A DNA stretch of 64,000 nucleotides from PALSA-243 sp049522755 (GCA_049522755.1 JBEKNN010000006.1:16884-80883), one strand, 5' to 3'. Numbered from the stretch's first letter, positions 35,200 through 44,232 are shown. Translations and numbers: made by a program. The notes: generated by a model not told the origin, from the sequence alone.

Positions 35200-35360
35200 C
35201 GCCGCTCGTGGAGCTCATCGCGGTCGAATTTCCAACCGCGCTAGTCGCCGTTCGCAAGCCGGGAGAGTTTCTCGAACTCGGCCGCGCCCGCGGCGGGGTC
35301 GCTCTTGCCGGCAAGTTGTTCCAGATACTCCAGAACCAGTTGGTTCACGCTACTGCGCAC
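35196..35360 (-). pseudogene. VapB-like antitoxin remnant with internal stop and missing N-terminus
   Basis: The frame reads SVNQLVLEYLEQLAGKSD ... EFEKLSRLANGD, then an in-frame TAG at 35241-35243, then RGWKFDRDELHERR and TGA overlapping the PIN start. The C-terminal RGWKFDRDELHER tail and the NQLVxEYLEQLAG helix are typical of ribbon-helix-helix antitoxins. The N-terminal DNA-binding strand is absent: the frame runs into the end of the sugar transferase gene (overlap at 35350-35360). A decayed module. Confidence 0.72.
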
Positions 35361-36741
35361 CCCGCGACAGCAGCATGGCTTTCACTGTGTGGAAAATGAT
35401 GTAGACGTCCAGGCTCATCGTCATGTTCTTGATGTAGTACAAATCGTACTCGAGCTTGGTGACTGTGTCTTCCAGCGTGTCCCCGTACTTGTAGTTGATC
35501 TGCGCCCAGCCCGTAATCCCCGGCCGGATGCAGTGCCGCTGGCGGTAGTAGGGGATTTTCTCGGAGAGCGCTTTCACGAACTCGGGGCGCTCCGGCCTGG
35601 GCCCAACCATGGACATCTCGCCCCGCAAGACGTTGTAGATTTGCGGCAGCTCATCGAAACGGATTTTGCGGATGATCTTGCCGACCGGCGTCACGCGCGG
35701 ATCGTCCTTGCTGGCCCAGACCGCGCCGGTGGCCGCTTCCGCATCCGCCCGCATGGAGCGGAATTTGTACACCGTGAACGGAGCGCCGTTGAGGCCCACG
35801 CGCACCTGCCGATAAAGCACCGGGCCGGGCGAGGTGAGCTTCACCGCCAGTGCCGTGAGCGCCATAATGGGAAGCGAAACCACCGCGCCGATTGCCGCTA
35901 CGCCGGTGTTCATCAGGTTTTGAAACACAAGGCTGGTGCCCCGCGGCCCCAGCTCGCCCGAGTAGATCAGCTGCGACGTGCGGATTTCCGTCAGACACAC
36001 GCGGCCGCACAGCCGCTCGTAAACATTCGCCGCCTCTTCGATGATGTACCCCGCGAAACGCAGCTCCAGCAAATCGTTCATCGGCATCCGGTTGCGCCGC
36101 TCGAACATGCCCACAACGATGCGGCTGGGCCTGGTGGCAGCCACGATCTCCATCAGCGAGGAAATCACGCCGAGCACTTTGCCCCCGGGCAGCTCGGTCC
36201 CCTGCTCGTGGGATTCGTCCACGTAGCCGGCTACCACCAGGCCGGTCTCCGGATGCTTGGCGATGTGTTGGGCGATATCCACGAGCAAAGGGCTCGCTCC
36301 AACCAGCAGGACGCGCTCGCCGCCCACCATCTTCAGAGCGAACTCCGAGAAAAAGACTCGCCAGCCGAATATCGCAATCACCGCGAATGTATTGCCCAAC
36401 ACCATGACGCGGATGGGCACGCGAAAATTGGGATTCAGATAGGCAAGGAAGCCCTGCACGAGGAAGCAAACCCCGATCACCAGGCAGAGCTGTTGCAGAA
36501 GCTCGAGGCGCGAGTGAACGCGGATGCGGGAGTAGAGGTCGTTGAAGTGCAGGCCGATTACGATGCTGGCCACCACCACCAGAATTCGCGGCAAGCCGCC
36601 CTCGTAGAGCAGAAAAATGGTGGGGTCGAACGGAAGAACCAGATAGCACGCCAGGATGAACGACGAAACAATCAGCACCAGCTCGCACAAAAAGACCGCG
36701 ACGGTTCCTGCCGGAATGAAAACCCGAAATAAACGAATCAT
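35350..36741 (-). CDS. Polyprenyl-phosphate sugar phosphotransferase (exopolysaccharide initiating enzyme)
   Basis: 463 residues. Four to five N-terminal membrane segments (VAVFLCELVLIVSSFILACYL, ILVVVASIVIGL, LCLVIGVCFLVQGFL), a CoA-binding-like Rossmann region (GERVLLVGASPLLVDIA), a further segment at about 275-300, then the bacterial sugar transferase domain: YKFRSMRADAE, IRFDELPQIYNVL, EMSMVGPRPERPEF and RPGITGWAQINYKYGD. It puts the first sugar-phosphate on undecaprenyl phosphate. The architecture matches the PEP-CTERM-associated group (TIGR03013-like), and a PEP-CTERM protein is encoded at 10741-11868. Divergent from rfbF. Confidence 0.9.
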   Translation of the reverse strand: MIRLFRVFIPAGTVAVFLCELVLIVSSFILACYLVLPFDPTIFLLYEGGLPRILVVVASIVIGLHFNDLYSRIRVHSRLELLQQLCLVIGVCFLVQGFLAYLNPNFRVPIRVMVLGNTFAVIAIFGWRVFFSEFALKMVGGERVLLVGASPLLVDIAQHIAKHPETGLVVAGYVDESHEQGTELPGGKVLGVISSLMEIVAATRPSRIVVGMFERRNRMPMNDLLELRFAGYIIEEAANVYERLCGRVCLTEIRTSQLIYSGELGPRGTSLVFQNLMNTGVAAIGAVVSLPIMALTALAVKLTSPGPVLYRQVRVGLNGAPFTVYKFRSMRADAEAATGAVWASKDDPRVTPVGKIIRKIRFDELPQIYNVLRGEMSMVGPRPERPEFVKALSEKIPYYRQRHCIRPGITGWAQINYKYGDTLEDTVTKLEYDLYYIKNMTMSLDVYIIFHTVKAMLLSRGAQ

Positions 36742-36779
36742 TCTGAGGTTGTGTTGCCGATCTGCGCCAAACCAGGCAG

Positions 36780-36790
36780 TACTAATAGTA
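36780..36790. promoter_or_regulatory. Palindrome TACTAATAGTA between sugar transferase gene and rfbF
   Basis: A perfect 11-nt dyad 39 bases upstream of the sugar transferase start, in an AT-rich divergent promoter region. A second dyad AAACCT-N8-AGGTTT lies at 36888-36907. Either could be an operator. Confidence 0.3.
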
Positions 36791-36985
36791 TATGTCGCTT
36801 CGCGGCTCGTCCCCGCACTTTGCCGGCTGCCTTAACTAAAGACAACACAAGTTCCACAACCAAATACGGGATAGTGTTAACCACCCCAAACCTCAATAAT
36901 TAGGTTTCAGGCGAACTGCCAGAGCCGAGACCGCCGGGTGAGAGGCTTCTACCCGCGGATCCGCAGCGCAGGGAGGGTACATTTC

Positions 36986-37765
36986 GTGAAGGTGGTCATA
37001 CTGTGTGGCGGGTTGGGAACGCGACTTCGTGAGGAAACCGAATTCCGCCCCAAGCCGATGGTCGAAGTGGGCGGCCGGCCCATTCTGTGGCACATCATGA
37101 AAACCTATGCGCACCACGGCTTCCACGAGTTCGTGCTCTGTCTGGGCTATCGCGGCAACAACATCAAGGAATATTTCCTGAACTACGAGGCGATGAACAA
37201 CGATTTCTCCATCTGCCTGGGCCAGAAATCGCAGATACGCTACCACGATCGGCACACCGAGCAGGGATTCGGCGTAACTCTAGCCGACACCGGCCTCAAT
37301 TGCATGACGGGCGGACGCATCCGCAAGATCGAAAAATACGTCGACGGCGAAACATTTCTGCTGACTTATGGCGATGGCGTATGCAACGTCAATATCCGCG
37401 ACCTGGTGGAATTCCACAAGAGCCACGGCAAAATCGCCACCGTCACCACCATTCCGCCCATCTCCCGGTTCGGCATGCTCGAGCTCGCCGCCGAAGACCG
37501 CGTGCAACGCTTCACAGAGAAGCCCAAGACCGACGGCTGGATGAGCGCCGGTTACTTCGTGCTCAACCGCGAGGTATTCGATTACCTGGACGGCGGCGAC
37601 GATTGCATTTTCGAGCGCGACCCGTTGGAGCAACTGGCGCTCGACGGACAACTGATGGCCTATCGACACGACGGATTTTTCTACGCTATGGACACCTATC
37701 GCGACCATCAGCACCTCAACGATGTATGGAACGGCGGCGACGCCCCGTGGAGGGTTTGGGCATGA
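36986..37765 (+). CDS. rfbF: Glucose-1-phosphate cytidylyltransferase
   Basis: 259 residues from the GTG at 36986, with GGGAGGG eight bases upstream; this matches the usual RfbF length and N-terminus. Nucleotidyltransferase motifs: VILCGGLGTRLREET, RPKPMVEVGGRPILWHIM, FLLTYGDGVCNVN (metal-binding Asp), RFTEKPKTDGWMSAGYFVLN. Converts CTP and glucose-1-phosphate to CDP-glucose, the first step to CDP-3,6-dideoxyhexoses. Overlaps rfbG by 4 bases (ATGA). Confidence 0.95.
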   Translation: MKVVILCGGLGTRLREETEFRPKPMVEVGGRPILWHIMKTYAHHGFHEFVLCLGYRGNNIKEYFLNYEAMNNDFSICLGQKSQIRYHDRHTEQGFGVTLADTGLNCMTGGRIRKIEKYVDGETFLLTYGDGVCNVNIRDLVEFHKSHGKIATVTTIPPISRFGMLELAAEDRVQRFTEKPKTDGWMSAGYFVLNREVFDYLDGGDDCIFERDPLEQLALDGQLMAYRHDGFFYAMDTYRDHQHLNDVWNGGDAPWRVWA

Positions 37766-38778
37766 CGAACGCCTTTTGGCAGGATCGTCCGGTGCTGGTC
37801 ACCGGGGCCACCGGATTGTTAGGATCATGGCTGACGCGCCGTCTGGTGGAGGCCGGGGCCAACGTGGTGTGCCTGGTGCGCGATTGGGTGCCGCAGAGCG
37901 AATTGGTGCGGTCGCGGGTCCTTGATCGCGTGAAAGTGGTTCGCGGCGACATTCGCGACCGCGACGTGCTGGAGCGCGCTATCGGGGAGTATGAAGCCGA
38001 CACGGTGATTCACCTGGCGGCGCAGGCCATTGTCGGCATTGCCAATCGCAATCCGGTGTCCACCTTCGAGAGCAATATTCAAGGCACGTGGAATCTGCTG
38101 GAAGCCTGCCGCCGCTCGCCCAGCGTGAAATCGATCGTAGTTGCGTCGTCCGATAAAGCCTACGGCGATCAGGAGCGTCTGCCGTACTGCGAGGACGCGC
38201 CGCTGCAGGGCCGCCATCCCTACGACGTCAGCAAGTCGTGCGCCGACCTGATCGCGCAGACCTATGCCCACACTTACGGCCTGCCGGTGGCCGTGACCCG
38301 CTGCGGCAATTTTTACGGCGGCGGCGATTTGAACTGGAACCGCATTGTGCCGGGGACCATTCGTTCGGTGCTGCGCGGCGAGCGCCCGATTATCCGCTCC
38401 GACGGTCAGAATGTGCGCGATTATTTCTACGTGGAAGACGGCGCCGCGGCTTACATGCTGCTCGCCGAGCAGCTCCACGGGCGCCCCGAGCTGCGCGGCC
38501 AGGCGTTCAATTTTTCGAATGAAACCGAAACCACGGTGCTCGAACTGGTGCGGCGCGTGCTCGATGCGATGCAATCGGATCTGGAGCCGGTGGTGCTTAA
38601 CGAAGCGTCGAACGAGATCCGCCTGCAGTTCCTGAGCGCCGCGCACGCGCGCCGGACGCTGCCCTGGTCGCCGCTCTACACGCTGGACGAAGGCATGCGC
38701 CGGACTGTCGCCTGGTACGAGGATTTTCTGAGGGCGTCGTACACGACCATCGATCGCCGCCAGCCTGCGTGCGCGTAA
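37762..38778 (+). CDS. rfbG: CDP-glucose 4,6-dehydratase-like SDR enzyme
   Basis: 338 residues from the ATG at 37762. The same frame stays open upstream through rfbF, but that part is not coding. Extended SDR: cofactor motif TGATGLLGSWL, substrate strand VVASSDKAYG, active-site YDVSKSCADLIAQTY (Tyr and Lys), TRCGNFYGGGDLNWNRIVPG and YFYVEDGAAAYMLL. The order rfbF-rfbG makes CDP-4-keto-6-deoxyglucose the likely product. The downstream genes for dideoxyhexose formation (rfbH, epimerases) are not in this window, so the final sugar is unknown. Confidence 0.88.
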   Translation: MTNAFWQDRPVLVTGATGLLGSWLTRRLVEAGANVVCLVRDWVPQSELVRSRVLDRVKVVRGDIRDRDVLERAIGEYEADTVIHLAAQAIVGIANRNPVSTFESNIQGTWNLLEACRRSPSVKSIVVASSDKAYGDQERLPYCEDAPLQGRHPYDVSKSCADLIAQTYAHTYGLPVAVTRCGNFYGGGDLNWNRIVPGTIRSVLRGERPIIRSDGQNVRDYFYVEDGAAAYMLLAEQLHGRPELRGQAFNFSNETETTVLELVRRVLDAMQSDLEPVVLNEASNEIRLQFLSAAHARRTLPWSPLYTLDEGMRRTVAWYEDFLRASYTTIDRRQPACA

Positions 38779-38840
38779 TAGACGTTCTGCGCGCGCTGCT
38801 TCCCGAAAAAAATCGCGGGCGATAGTGCGAACGAGGGCGG

Positions 38841-40181
38841 CTATTGCTTGATTACCGTGCCATCGAGCCGGCGGATCTCGCCCCAGCCGCCATTCAGGTT
38901 GTTCGCTCCGTTGGTAAACGGCGCTTTCGCCGCGGCTTTTTCATCCACCTCGATGCCCCAGCCCGGCTTCTCGCTGACCCAAAGATATCCGTCCTTCATC
39001 ACCGGGCAGCCAGCGAAGATTTCCTGGGTGCGCGGATTAAACGGCGAGTATTCCTGAATCCCGAAGTTATAGCTCACCAGATCGAGCGTCACATTCGCCA
39101 TGTGTCCGATGGGCGATACGTCGCCCGGACCGTGCCAGGCAGTCTTGACGCCGTAGATCTCGCTCATGATCGCGATCTTGCGCGCCGGTGAAAACCCGCC
39201 CGTCTGCGAAACGTGTACGCGGATGTAGTCGATGAGGCGTTCCCCGATCAGCGGCGTCCACTCGTGCGGGCTGTTGAAGAGCTCTCCCATGGCGATCGGC
39301 GTGGCGCATTGCTGGCGAATCTGCCGGAAATATGCGATGTCCTCCGGCGACAGCGGGTCTTCCAGGAAGAACATCTTGAATTTCTCCGCATCCTTGCAGA
39401 ACTGCACCGCCTGGTTCGGCGAGACGCGCTCATGCATGTCGTGAAGCAGCTCGATCTCATCGCCCAATTCCTTGCGGCAGACCTCAAATAGCTTCAAGGC
39501 GCGGCGGGTGTAATAGGCGGGCTCGAAAACCGGCTTATCGTGCAGGGCCTTGATGGGGCTGTCGCCGTGCGCGCTGCCGTATCCGGCCATTCCCGGCACG
39601 CCCACCTGGACGCGCACGTGACGGAAGCCTTGCGCCATGTAGCGCTTGGCGGATTCGACTACGTTCGGAAAATCGGCGCCGTCGGCGTGGCCATAACTGG
39701 CGGCAGCCTCGCGGCATTTGCCGCCCGCGAGTTGATACACCGGCATGCCCGCCTGGCGGCCCTTGATGTCCCAGAGAGCTTGATCGATGCCGCTGATCGC
39801 GTTGTTCAGCACCGGGCCGTTCTTCCAATAGGAACTGTCGTAACACGATTGCCAGATATCCTCGATCCGGTCAGTCGTCTTACCGAGGAGAAACGGCTTG
39901 AGATACCTCTCTACCGCCGGCTTCACTAAGTCGGCCCGCTGAGTAAATGTAGCGCAGCCGTAGCCATACAGCCCGTCCTGGTCGGTAGTGATCTTGACTA
40001 CCGTCAGCCGCACGCCGGCGGGCTGACACTCAATCACGCCGATGTCTTTGATTTTCGGGACAGACAATCCGCGGGTGGCGCGGGCCGTCTGTTCCTGAGC
40101 CTTAATTTCGCGGGGAGTGAGGAGGCTCAAGAGCCCGGCCGCTCCGGTTGCACGCAGTAAGTCGCGACGTTTTATCGCCAT
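38841..40181 (-). CDS. Enolase-superfamily dehydratase, mannonate dehydratase (ManD/RspA) type, Tat-exported
   Basis: 446 residues. N-terminal KRRDLLRATGAAGLLSLL is a Tat leader. The mature part has the MR/MLE barrel with metal ligands in ELLHDMHERVSPNQ (Asp plus His), FFLEDPLSPED (Glu) and AMGELFNSPHEW (Glu), and ISGIDQALWDIKGRQAG in the capping-to-barrel junction. The DMH and VSPNQ pattern follows D-mannonate dehydratase and RspA rather than mandelate racemase. An exported sugar-acid dehydratase is odd for a central-pathway enzyme. Neighbour of a second such gene in the same direction, probably one transcript. Confidence 0.85.
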   Translation of the reverse strand: MAIKRRDLLRATGAAGLLSLLTPREIKAQEQTARATRGLSVPKIKDIGVIECQPAGVRLTVVKITTDQDGLYGYGCATFTQRADLVKPAVERYLKPFLLGKTTDRIEDIWQSCYDSSYWKNGPVLNNAISGIDQALWDIKGRQAGMPVYQLAGGKCREAAASYGHADGADFPNVVESAKRYMAQGFRHVRVQVGVPGMAGYGSAHGDSPIKALHDKPVFEPAYYTRRALKLFEVCRKELGDEIELLHDMHERVSPNQAVQFCKDAEKFKMFFLEDPLSPEDIAYFRQIRQQCATPIAMGELFNSPHEWTPLIGERLIDYIRVHVSQTGGFSPARKIAIMSEIYGVKTAWHGPGDVSPIGHMANVTLDLVSYNFGIQEYSPFNPRTQEIFAGCPVMKDGYLWVSEKPGWGIEVDEKAAAKAPFTNGANNLNGGWGEIRRLDGTVIKQ

Positions 40182-40219
40182 GTCAAATCACTCCTTGTTA
40201 GTCAACGCCACCATGTTAG

Positions 40220-41470
40220 TCAACCCCACCACACTTCGCCAGGGGCCAGATGAGCCCTGGCAACATCGGGGTTCAATTCAATACCATAACCAGGCTTGTC
40301 CTGGATAGTGAAGTAGCCGTTCTCCCAGAATGGACCTTCGCGAACGACCAGATTCGGCCACCAGTCAACCCAGTTGGCCAACTCATGTATGCGGAACTCG
40401 CGCATGGCGGAGGCGGCGTGGCAGGAAGCGATGGTACCCACCGGGCTCGCCGGATTGTGGCACGCGGTCCAAATGTAATAAAGGTCGGCGAGATCGGAGA
40501 TCTTCTTGGACTCCAGCAAGCCGCCGGATTTCGGAATATCGATGTGCACCCCGGAGCACGCCTGCATTTCGATGAGCCGGCGAAAGCCCTGGCGTCCATA
40601 GAGATTCTCTCCGGTGCAGACGGGAATGCCGATGGCGTGCGTGACCCGCGCCATCGCTTCGATGTTATCCGGCGGCACGGGATCTTCGATCCACATGGGT
40701 TTCACCGGTTCGAGCTCGCGCGCCAGGCGAATGACATCCTGCGTGTCATAGCGCCAGTGGCACTCGATGGCGAAATCCGCATCCGGGCCGAGCGTCTCGC
40801 GTACTGTCTCCATTCCCTTTACGATACGCCGATAGTCGCGCTGCGTGAGACCGCGGGCGTATGGATCGTGCCCGGGCTCTTTGAATTCCGGGTCAGCCTT
40901 CAAGGGCACGCCGTCGCCCTGGAATTTGAAGGCCGTCCATCCCCACTTCTCGGCGCGCGCGGCTTCAGCCTGGGCGCGCCAGGCGGCCGGGTCTTCCACC
41001 TGGCCGACGGCCTGAAGCGTGCGGTAAAAGCGGACGCGGTCGCGGAACCTTCCACCCAGCAGATTGCAGACCGGAGTTTGGAGGATGCGCCCGCACAGAT
41101 CCCATAAGGCGATTTCGATCCCGCTGGCCGCGGTGACCGTGACTCCGGCGATAGCGCCGGCGCCCGCGCTCTGCATCAGCATTTTGGTGTAGAGCTTGTC
41201 GACGTTGAGTGGATCTTCGCCGATGACGATCGGCGCCATTTTGTTGAGGACGAGGTCCTTCACGCCCCAGCCCCAGTAGGCTTCGCCGATGCCGTAGAGG
41301 CCGGAATCGGTCTCGATTTTGATGAGATTCCAGTCCCAGGTTCCACGCACGATCATGCACTTGACGCCGGTGATTTTCACCTTGTTCTTGAAGGCGGCAG
41401 CGACGCGCTGAAAGGGACCGTCGAACAGACAACCGGCGGCCGCGGCGCGGAGAAAATCGCGGCGGTTCAT
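40220..41470 (-). CDS. Enolase-superfamily dehydratase, galactonate dehydratase-like, Tat-exported
   Basis: 416 residues with Tat leader NRRDFLRAAAAG. Barrel motifs: IEIALWDLCGRILQTPV, FAIECHWRYDTQD (first ligand is Glu rather than the usual Asp), PMWIEDPVPPDN (Glu), VCTGENLYGRQGF (Glu), and IDIPKSGGL. Resembles D-galactonate dehydratase and related sugar-acid dehydratases; true substrate unknown. Followed by the ManD-like gene after 38 bases. Confidence 0.85.
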   Translation of the reverse strand: MNRRDFLRAAAAGCLFDGPFQRVAAAFKNKVKITGVKCMIVRGTWDWNLIKIETDSGLYGIGEAYWGWGVKDLVLNKMAPIVIGEDPLNVDKLYTKMLMQSAGAGAIAGVTVTAASGIEIALWDLCGRILQTPVCNLLGGRFRDRVRFYRTLQAVGQVEDPAAWRAQAEAARAEKWGWTAFKFQGDGVPLKADPEFKEPGHDPYARGLTQRDYRRIVKGMETVRETLGPDADFAIECHWRYDTQDVIRLARELEPVKPMWIEDPVPPDNIEAMARVTHAIGIPVCTGENLYGRQGFRRLIEMQACSGVHIDIPKSGGLLESKKISDLADLYYIWTACHNPASPVGTIASCHAASAMREFRIHELANWVDWWPNLVVREGPFWENGYFTIQDKPGYGIELNPDVARAHLAPGEVWWG

Positions 41471-41543
41471 AGGGGTTCGGCGATACTATACCAGAATTCG
41501 CCGGACGTTAGTGGAGGGTGAGCTTCGGGGTGCTTGGACGTTG

Positions 41544-41597
41544 GCGGGATTTTTTCGCTGGGCCGCGAAATCCCGCTCCCTTACGGTCGCGGCTCCG
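41544..41597. repeat. Hairpin with GCGGGATTT stem plus conserved CTCCCTTACGGTCGCGGCTCC tail
   Basis: GCGGGATTTTTTCGC (41544-41558) pairs imperfectly with GCGAAATCCCGC (41565-41576), followed by a CTCCCTTACGGTCGCGGCTC-like tail. This intergenic motif recurs in many acidobacterial and planctomycete genomes from memory, so it is probably a dispersed repeat. Located upstream of the galactonate dehydratase-like gene and downstream of blaR1. Confidence 0.5.
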
Positions 41598-41609
41598 TCT
41601 TGGATGTGG

Positions 41610-43832
41610 TTAATTCACATAGAAATTGACGGTGCTGGTTTGCATTGCGCCCGAGGTCTTATCTCTTGTCACCAGGGTCAAGGTATAAGAGCCGGACTTG
41701 ATCGTGAAACCGGACATATAGTTGAGCTGGCCAGGCACGGTGATATCTCGGAGATTGGCAACCGCATTATTATTGAGGTCGGTAATTCTGGCGATTATGT
41801 CGAATTTCCCAGATCCCGCAGGAAAGGCGACGCTGATTTGCGTATTTGTCTTCTTCGCCGCGGTGACCGACACAGTGACTTTTGGACCGTCGCCCACCGA
41901 TGCGAAGACATTCGCGGAATTCGGTACGGAGGCCATAGGCTGCCCGCGGCCCGCCATTAATACCTTCACCTGCGCCGGGTCCGACTCCCCTGCTTTTATC
42001 TGAGGCGGCTGCTGAAGGCTCGCGAACCGCAGTGCGTCTTTCTCGGATGGGTCCGCGGTCATGTGGAATTCCCCGGACATGGTGGGGTCGACGAATTCGA
42101 TAATGATGTTGTTGCCTACGCCGTCTATGTGGCGATAGCGCCATTGCTGGAACGGGAATGTCGATGTCGTACCGCCGCCCTCTTCCGCAGGCCGCGCGTA
42201 GACGCCGCCCGATGAGTGGTCTTCAATCTCATCCGGCGGTCCGAAGGTGATGTAGATGCGTCCGCGATCCGTCTTCCAACCCGGAATCTTCGTGGCGTAT
42301 TGCTCGTTGGCGTACGCGATGCGGCGATAGTGCTCTGTCTTGAATTCGTTCTCCGGCGTACCGGGCGTCGGGTCGCGGCGCTGCCAGAATTGCTGAATGA
42401 ACTGCTCGCGCTCTTCGTCGTTGTTCGCCTGCTTGAACGCGGCGCGCTCTTCATCGGTGATGATGTAAGCCACGTCTTCGTTCAACCACTTCTTGTACGG
42501 CGTTGCGAGCTCCTCGCGCGCCTTCTTTTCCTTGGCTTTGCGCTGCTTTTCCGTCATCGGTCTGGCGTTGGTCTCGCTTTGCGACGGGGGAGCGCTCTGC
42601 TGTGGGCCCGTCGTTGGAGCGATCATTTCCTGGCCCGCCGCCAGTTCTCGTCGGAGCTGATCTTTCAGTTGCTGCTCGACGGTTTGCGCCGCCTGCGGAG
42701 CTTGGGCGAGCAGTACCCGAGCGGATTTTCTCACCGGCGCGCGCGACGGTTCGACGGCAGCCGGAGCATCCGGCGCCGGCGCCACGGCTGGAATTGGCGC
42801 CTGCGGCAGCTGCGCTGGCGGCGTTTGCCAACTGGCGAGCGCAATTCCAGCGCTAACCACCAGGATGCCGGCCGAGATCGCGGGTGTCCAATCGGCGCGG
42901 GGCCGCTCGGGTTTCTGTAGCAGACGTCGAATCCGTTTCACGAGACTCCCTCCAGTAGCGGCCAGCGCCAACTCGTGCGCGGCCCATCGATTTTGTTCCA
43001 ACGCGGTCAGCGCGGCGGCGTACTGTCGCGCATCGCCGGTGGCGGCGACAGCCAGATCGTCACAGCAGTTCTCACGCTCGGCGCGAATCACTGCGGAGAT
43101 CCACCAGACGGCTGGGTGATAGAAGAGAAGCCCTTCGACGAAGGTCTGCATCAGGTTCACCAGGTAGTCCTGACGGCGGATGTGCGCCAACTCGTGAATC
43201 AGAATCGCTTCCACTTGCGCCACAGGCAAACCGGCGAGCAAGCCCACCGGCATCAGAATCACGGGACGCACGTAGCCGATCACCACCGGGACATCGGCCA
43301 GACACGATTCCAGCAGCGCAGCCGGTCTGGAGACGCGCACCCGCGCCGCAAGGCCATCGAGACGCTGCTGCCACTCGCCGGCCGCGTGGCACACGCCGGA
43401 GCGCCGCAGCCGCCGCGCCGCCATCCATCCGCCCAATGAGCGCAGGTGGAAGAACAGAACGCCGGCGGCCCAGAACGGCGCGATCCAGGGGAGAAAAGCC
43501 GTGAGGCTGGGAGCTACGGGCGGTGCGATTTCGGGAACCATCCGCAGCCCCGCTGGTGGGGCCGGGATGGCTACGCGCGGCGCTTTGGCCAGGTCCGTCG
43601 GTTTCGGCATGAGGCGAACCAGCGTCACGCCAAAGCTTGCCAACATCAGCAGCATGGCCGCGCACGCCGCGCCATACCGCGCGCGCGAGGACCGCGCCAC
43701 GCATAGCGCCGCGGCGAGGAGAACCGCGATCAATACGCCTTCCCACAGGGAATGCGCCAGCGCGAGGCTCACCGTTCGGGCGAGCGGCGATTGGACCAGC
43801 GGCGTGTGGACCCACAATTCGAGCAGCGTCAT
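41610..43832 (-). CDS. BlaR1-type M56 metallopeptidase fused to a GWxTD-like domain
   Basis: 740 residues. Part 1 (1-330): M56 peptidase with membrane segments at about 18-45, 52-72, 112-130 and 318-335; zinc motif HELAH at 213-217 with the downstream Glu in RAERENCCDDLA. A proline/alanine linker and charged coil (about 340-440) follow. Part 2 (440-740): GWxTD-like domain (KKWLNEDVAYIITDEE, YRRIAYANEQYATKIPGWKTDRGRIYITFGPPDE), ending in a beta-rich segment. The membrane protease may sense an external signal through its C-terminal part and cleave the BlaI-type repressor. No penicillin-binding sensor domain is present, so the signal need not be a beta-lactam. Overlaps blaI stop by 4 bases. Confidence 0.9.
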   Translation of the reverse strand: MTLLELWVHTPLVQSPLARTVSLALAHSLWEGVLIAVLLAAALCVARSSRARYGAACAAMLLMLASFGVTLVRLMPKPTDLAKAPRVAIPAPPAGLRMVPEIAPPVAPSLTAFLPWIAPFWAAGVLFFHLRSLGGWMAARRLRRSGVCHAAGEWQQRLDGLAARVRVSRPAALLESCLADVPVVIGYVRPVILMPVGLLAGLPVAQVEAILIHELAHIRRQDYLVNLMQTFVEGLLFYHPAVWWISAVIRAERENCCDDLAVAATGDARQYAAALTALEQNRWAAHELALAATGGSLVKRIRRLLQKPERPRADWTPAISAGILVVSAGIALASWQTPPAQLPQAPIPAVAPAPDAPAAVEPSRAPVRKSARVLLAQAPQAAQTVEQQLKDQLRRELAAGQEMIAPTTGPQQSAPPSQSETNARPMTEKQRKAKEKKAREELATPYKKWLNEDVAYIITDEERAAFKQANNDEEREQFIQQFWQRRDPTPGTPENEFKTEHYRRIAYANEQYATKIPGWKTDRGRIYITFGPPDEIEDHSSGGVYARPAEEGGGTTSTFPFQQWRYRHIDGVGNNIIIEFVDPTMSGEFHMTADPSEKDALRFASLQQPPQIKAGESDPAQVKVLMAGRGQPMASVPNSANVFASVGDGPKVTVSVTAAKKTNTQISVAFPAGSGKFDIIARITDLNNNAVANLRDITVPGQLNYMSGFTIKSGSYTLTLVTRDKTSGAMQTSTVNFYVN

Positions 43833-44215
43833 TTGGTCCCCTTCTCAAAATCGTCGAGCAGTTTGCGAAGCTCGGCCAGTTCTTCTTTGGATGCCTTACG
43901 CGCGGAGAGAGCGCCCATCATCAAGGTGTGCGCCGATCCGGCGAAAGCGCGCTGCAACAGGTCGCCCGCAAGCTGCCGCTGGGTCCACTCGCGCGGCCGG
44001 GCAGCCTGATAGATGTGGGCGCGCTGTTTCTCATCGCGGCGCACCAGGCCTTTTTCGGTCATAATCTGGAGCGTCTTGAGGACCGTGGTGTATTGCGTGG
44101 GCTTACGCCTGGCGATGGCCTCGTGGACGTCGCGGACCGTGCTGGGACCGCGGCTCCAGAGAATGGTGAGCAGTTCCAGCTCGGCGTCGGTGGGGCGTGG
44201 TAGAGTGTCGGACAT
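43829..44215 (-). CDS. BlaI/MecI-family transcriptional repressor
   Basis: 128 residues. N-terminal winged helix (PTDAELELLTILWSRGPSTVRDVHEAI, KPTQYTTVLKTLQIMTEKGLVRRDE) and a C-terminal dimerisation helix region ending ELAELRKLLDDFEKG. Represses its own operon until cleaved by the BlaR1-type protease encoded next. A dyad just upstream (44233-44248) is the likely operator. Confidence 0.93.
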   Translation of the reverse strand: MSDTLPRPTDAELELLTILWSRGPSTVRDVHEAIARRKPTQYTTVLKTLQIMTEKGLVRRDEKQRAHIYQAARPREWTQRQLAGDLLQRAFAGSAHTLMMGALSARKASKEELAELRKLLDDFEKGTK

Positions 44216-44232
44216 CGATACGAAGAGGTTAC

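Noticed and set aside
35305..36732. 475-codon frame opposite the sugar transferase
   Set aside because: Histidine/arginine-rich shadow without motifs; the opposite strand encodes a complete sugar transferase.
37087..37761. Open upstream extension of the rfbG frame through most of rfbF
   Set aside because: The extension translates to arginine/histidine-rich text without motifs and lies in another frame of a clear rfbF. The ATG at 37762 with the ATGA overlap gives the correct RfbG N-terminus.
38802..38819. CCCGAAAAAAATCGCGGG as a terminator
   Set aside because: Only four pairs form the stem and no T-run follows, so it is too weak to call.
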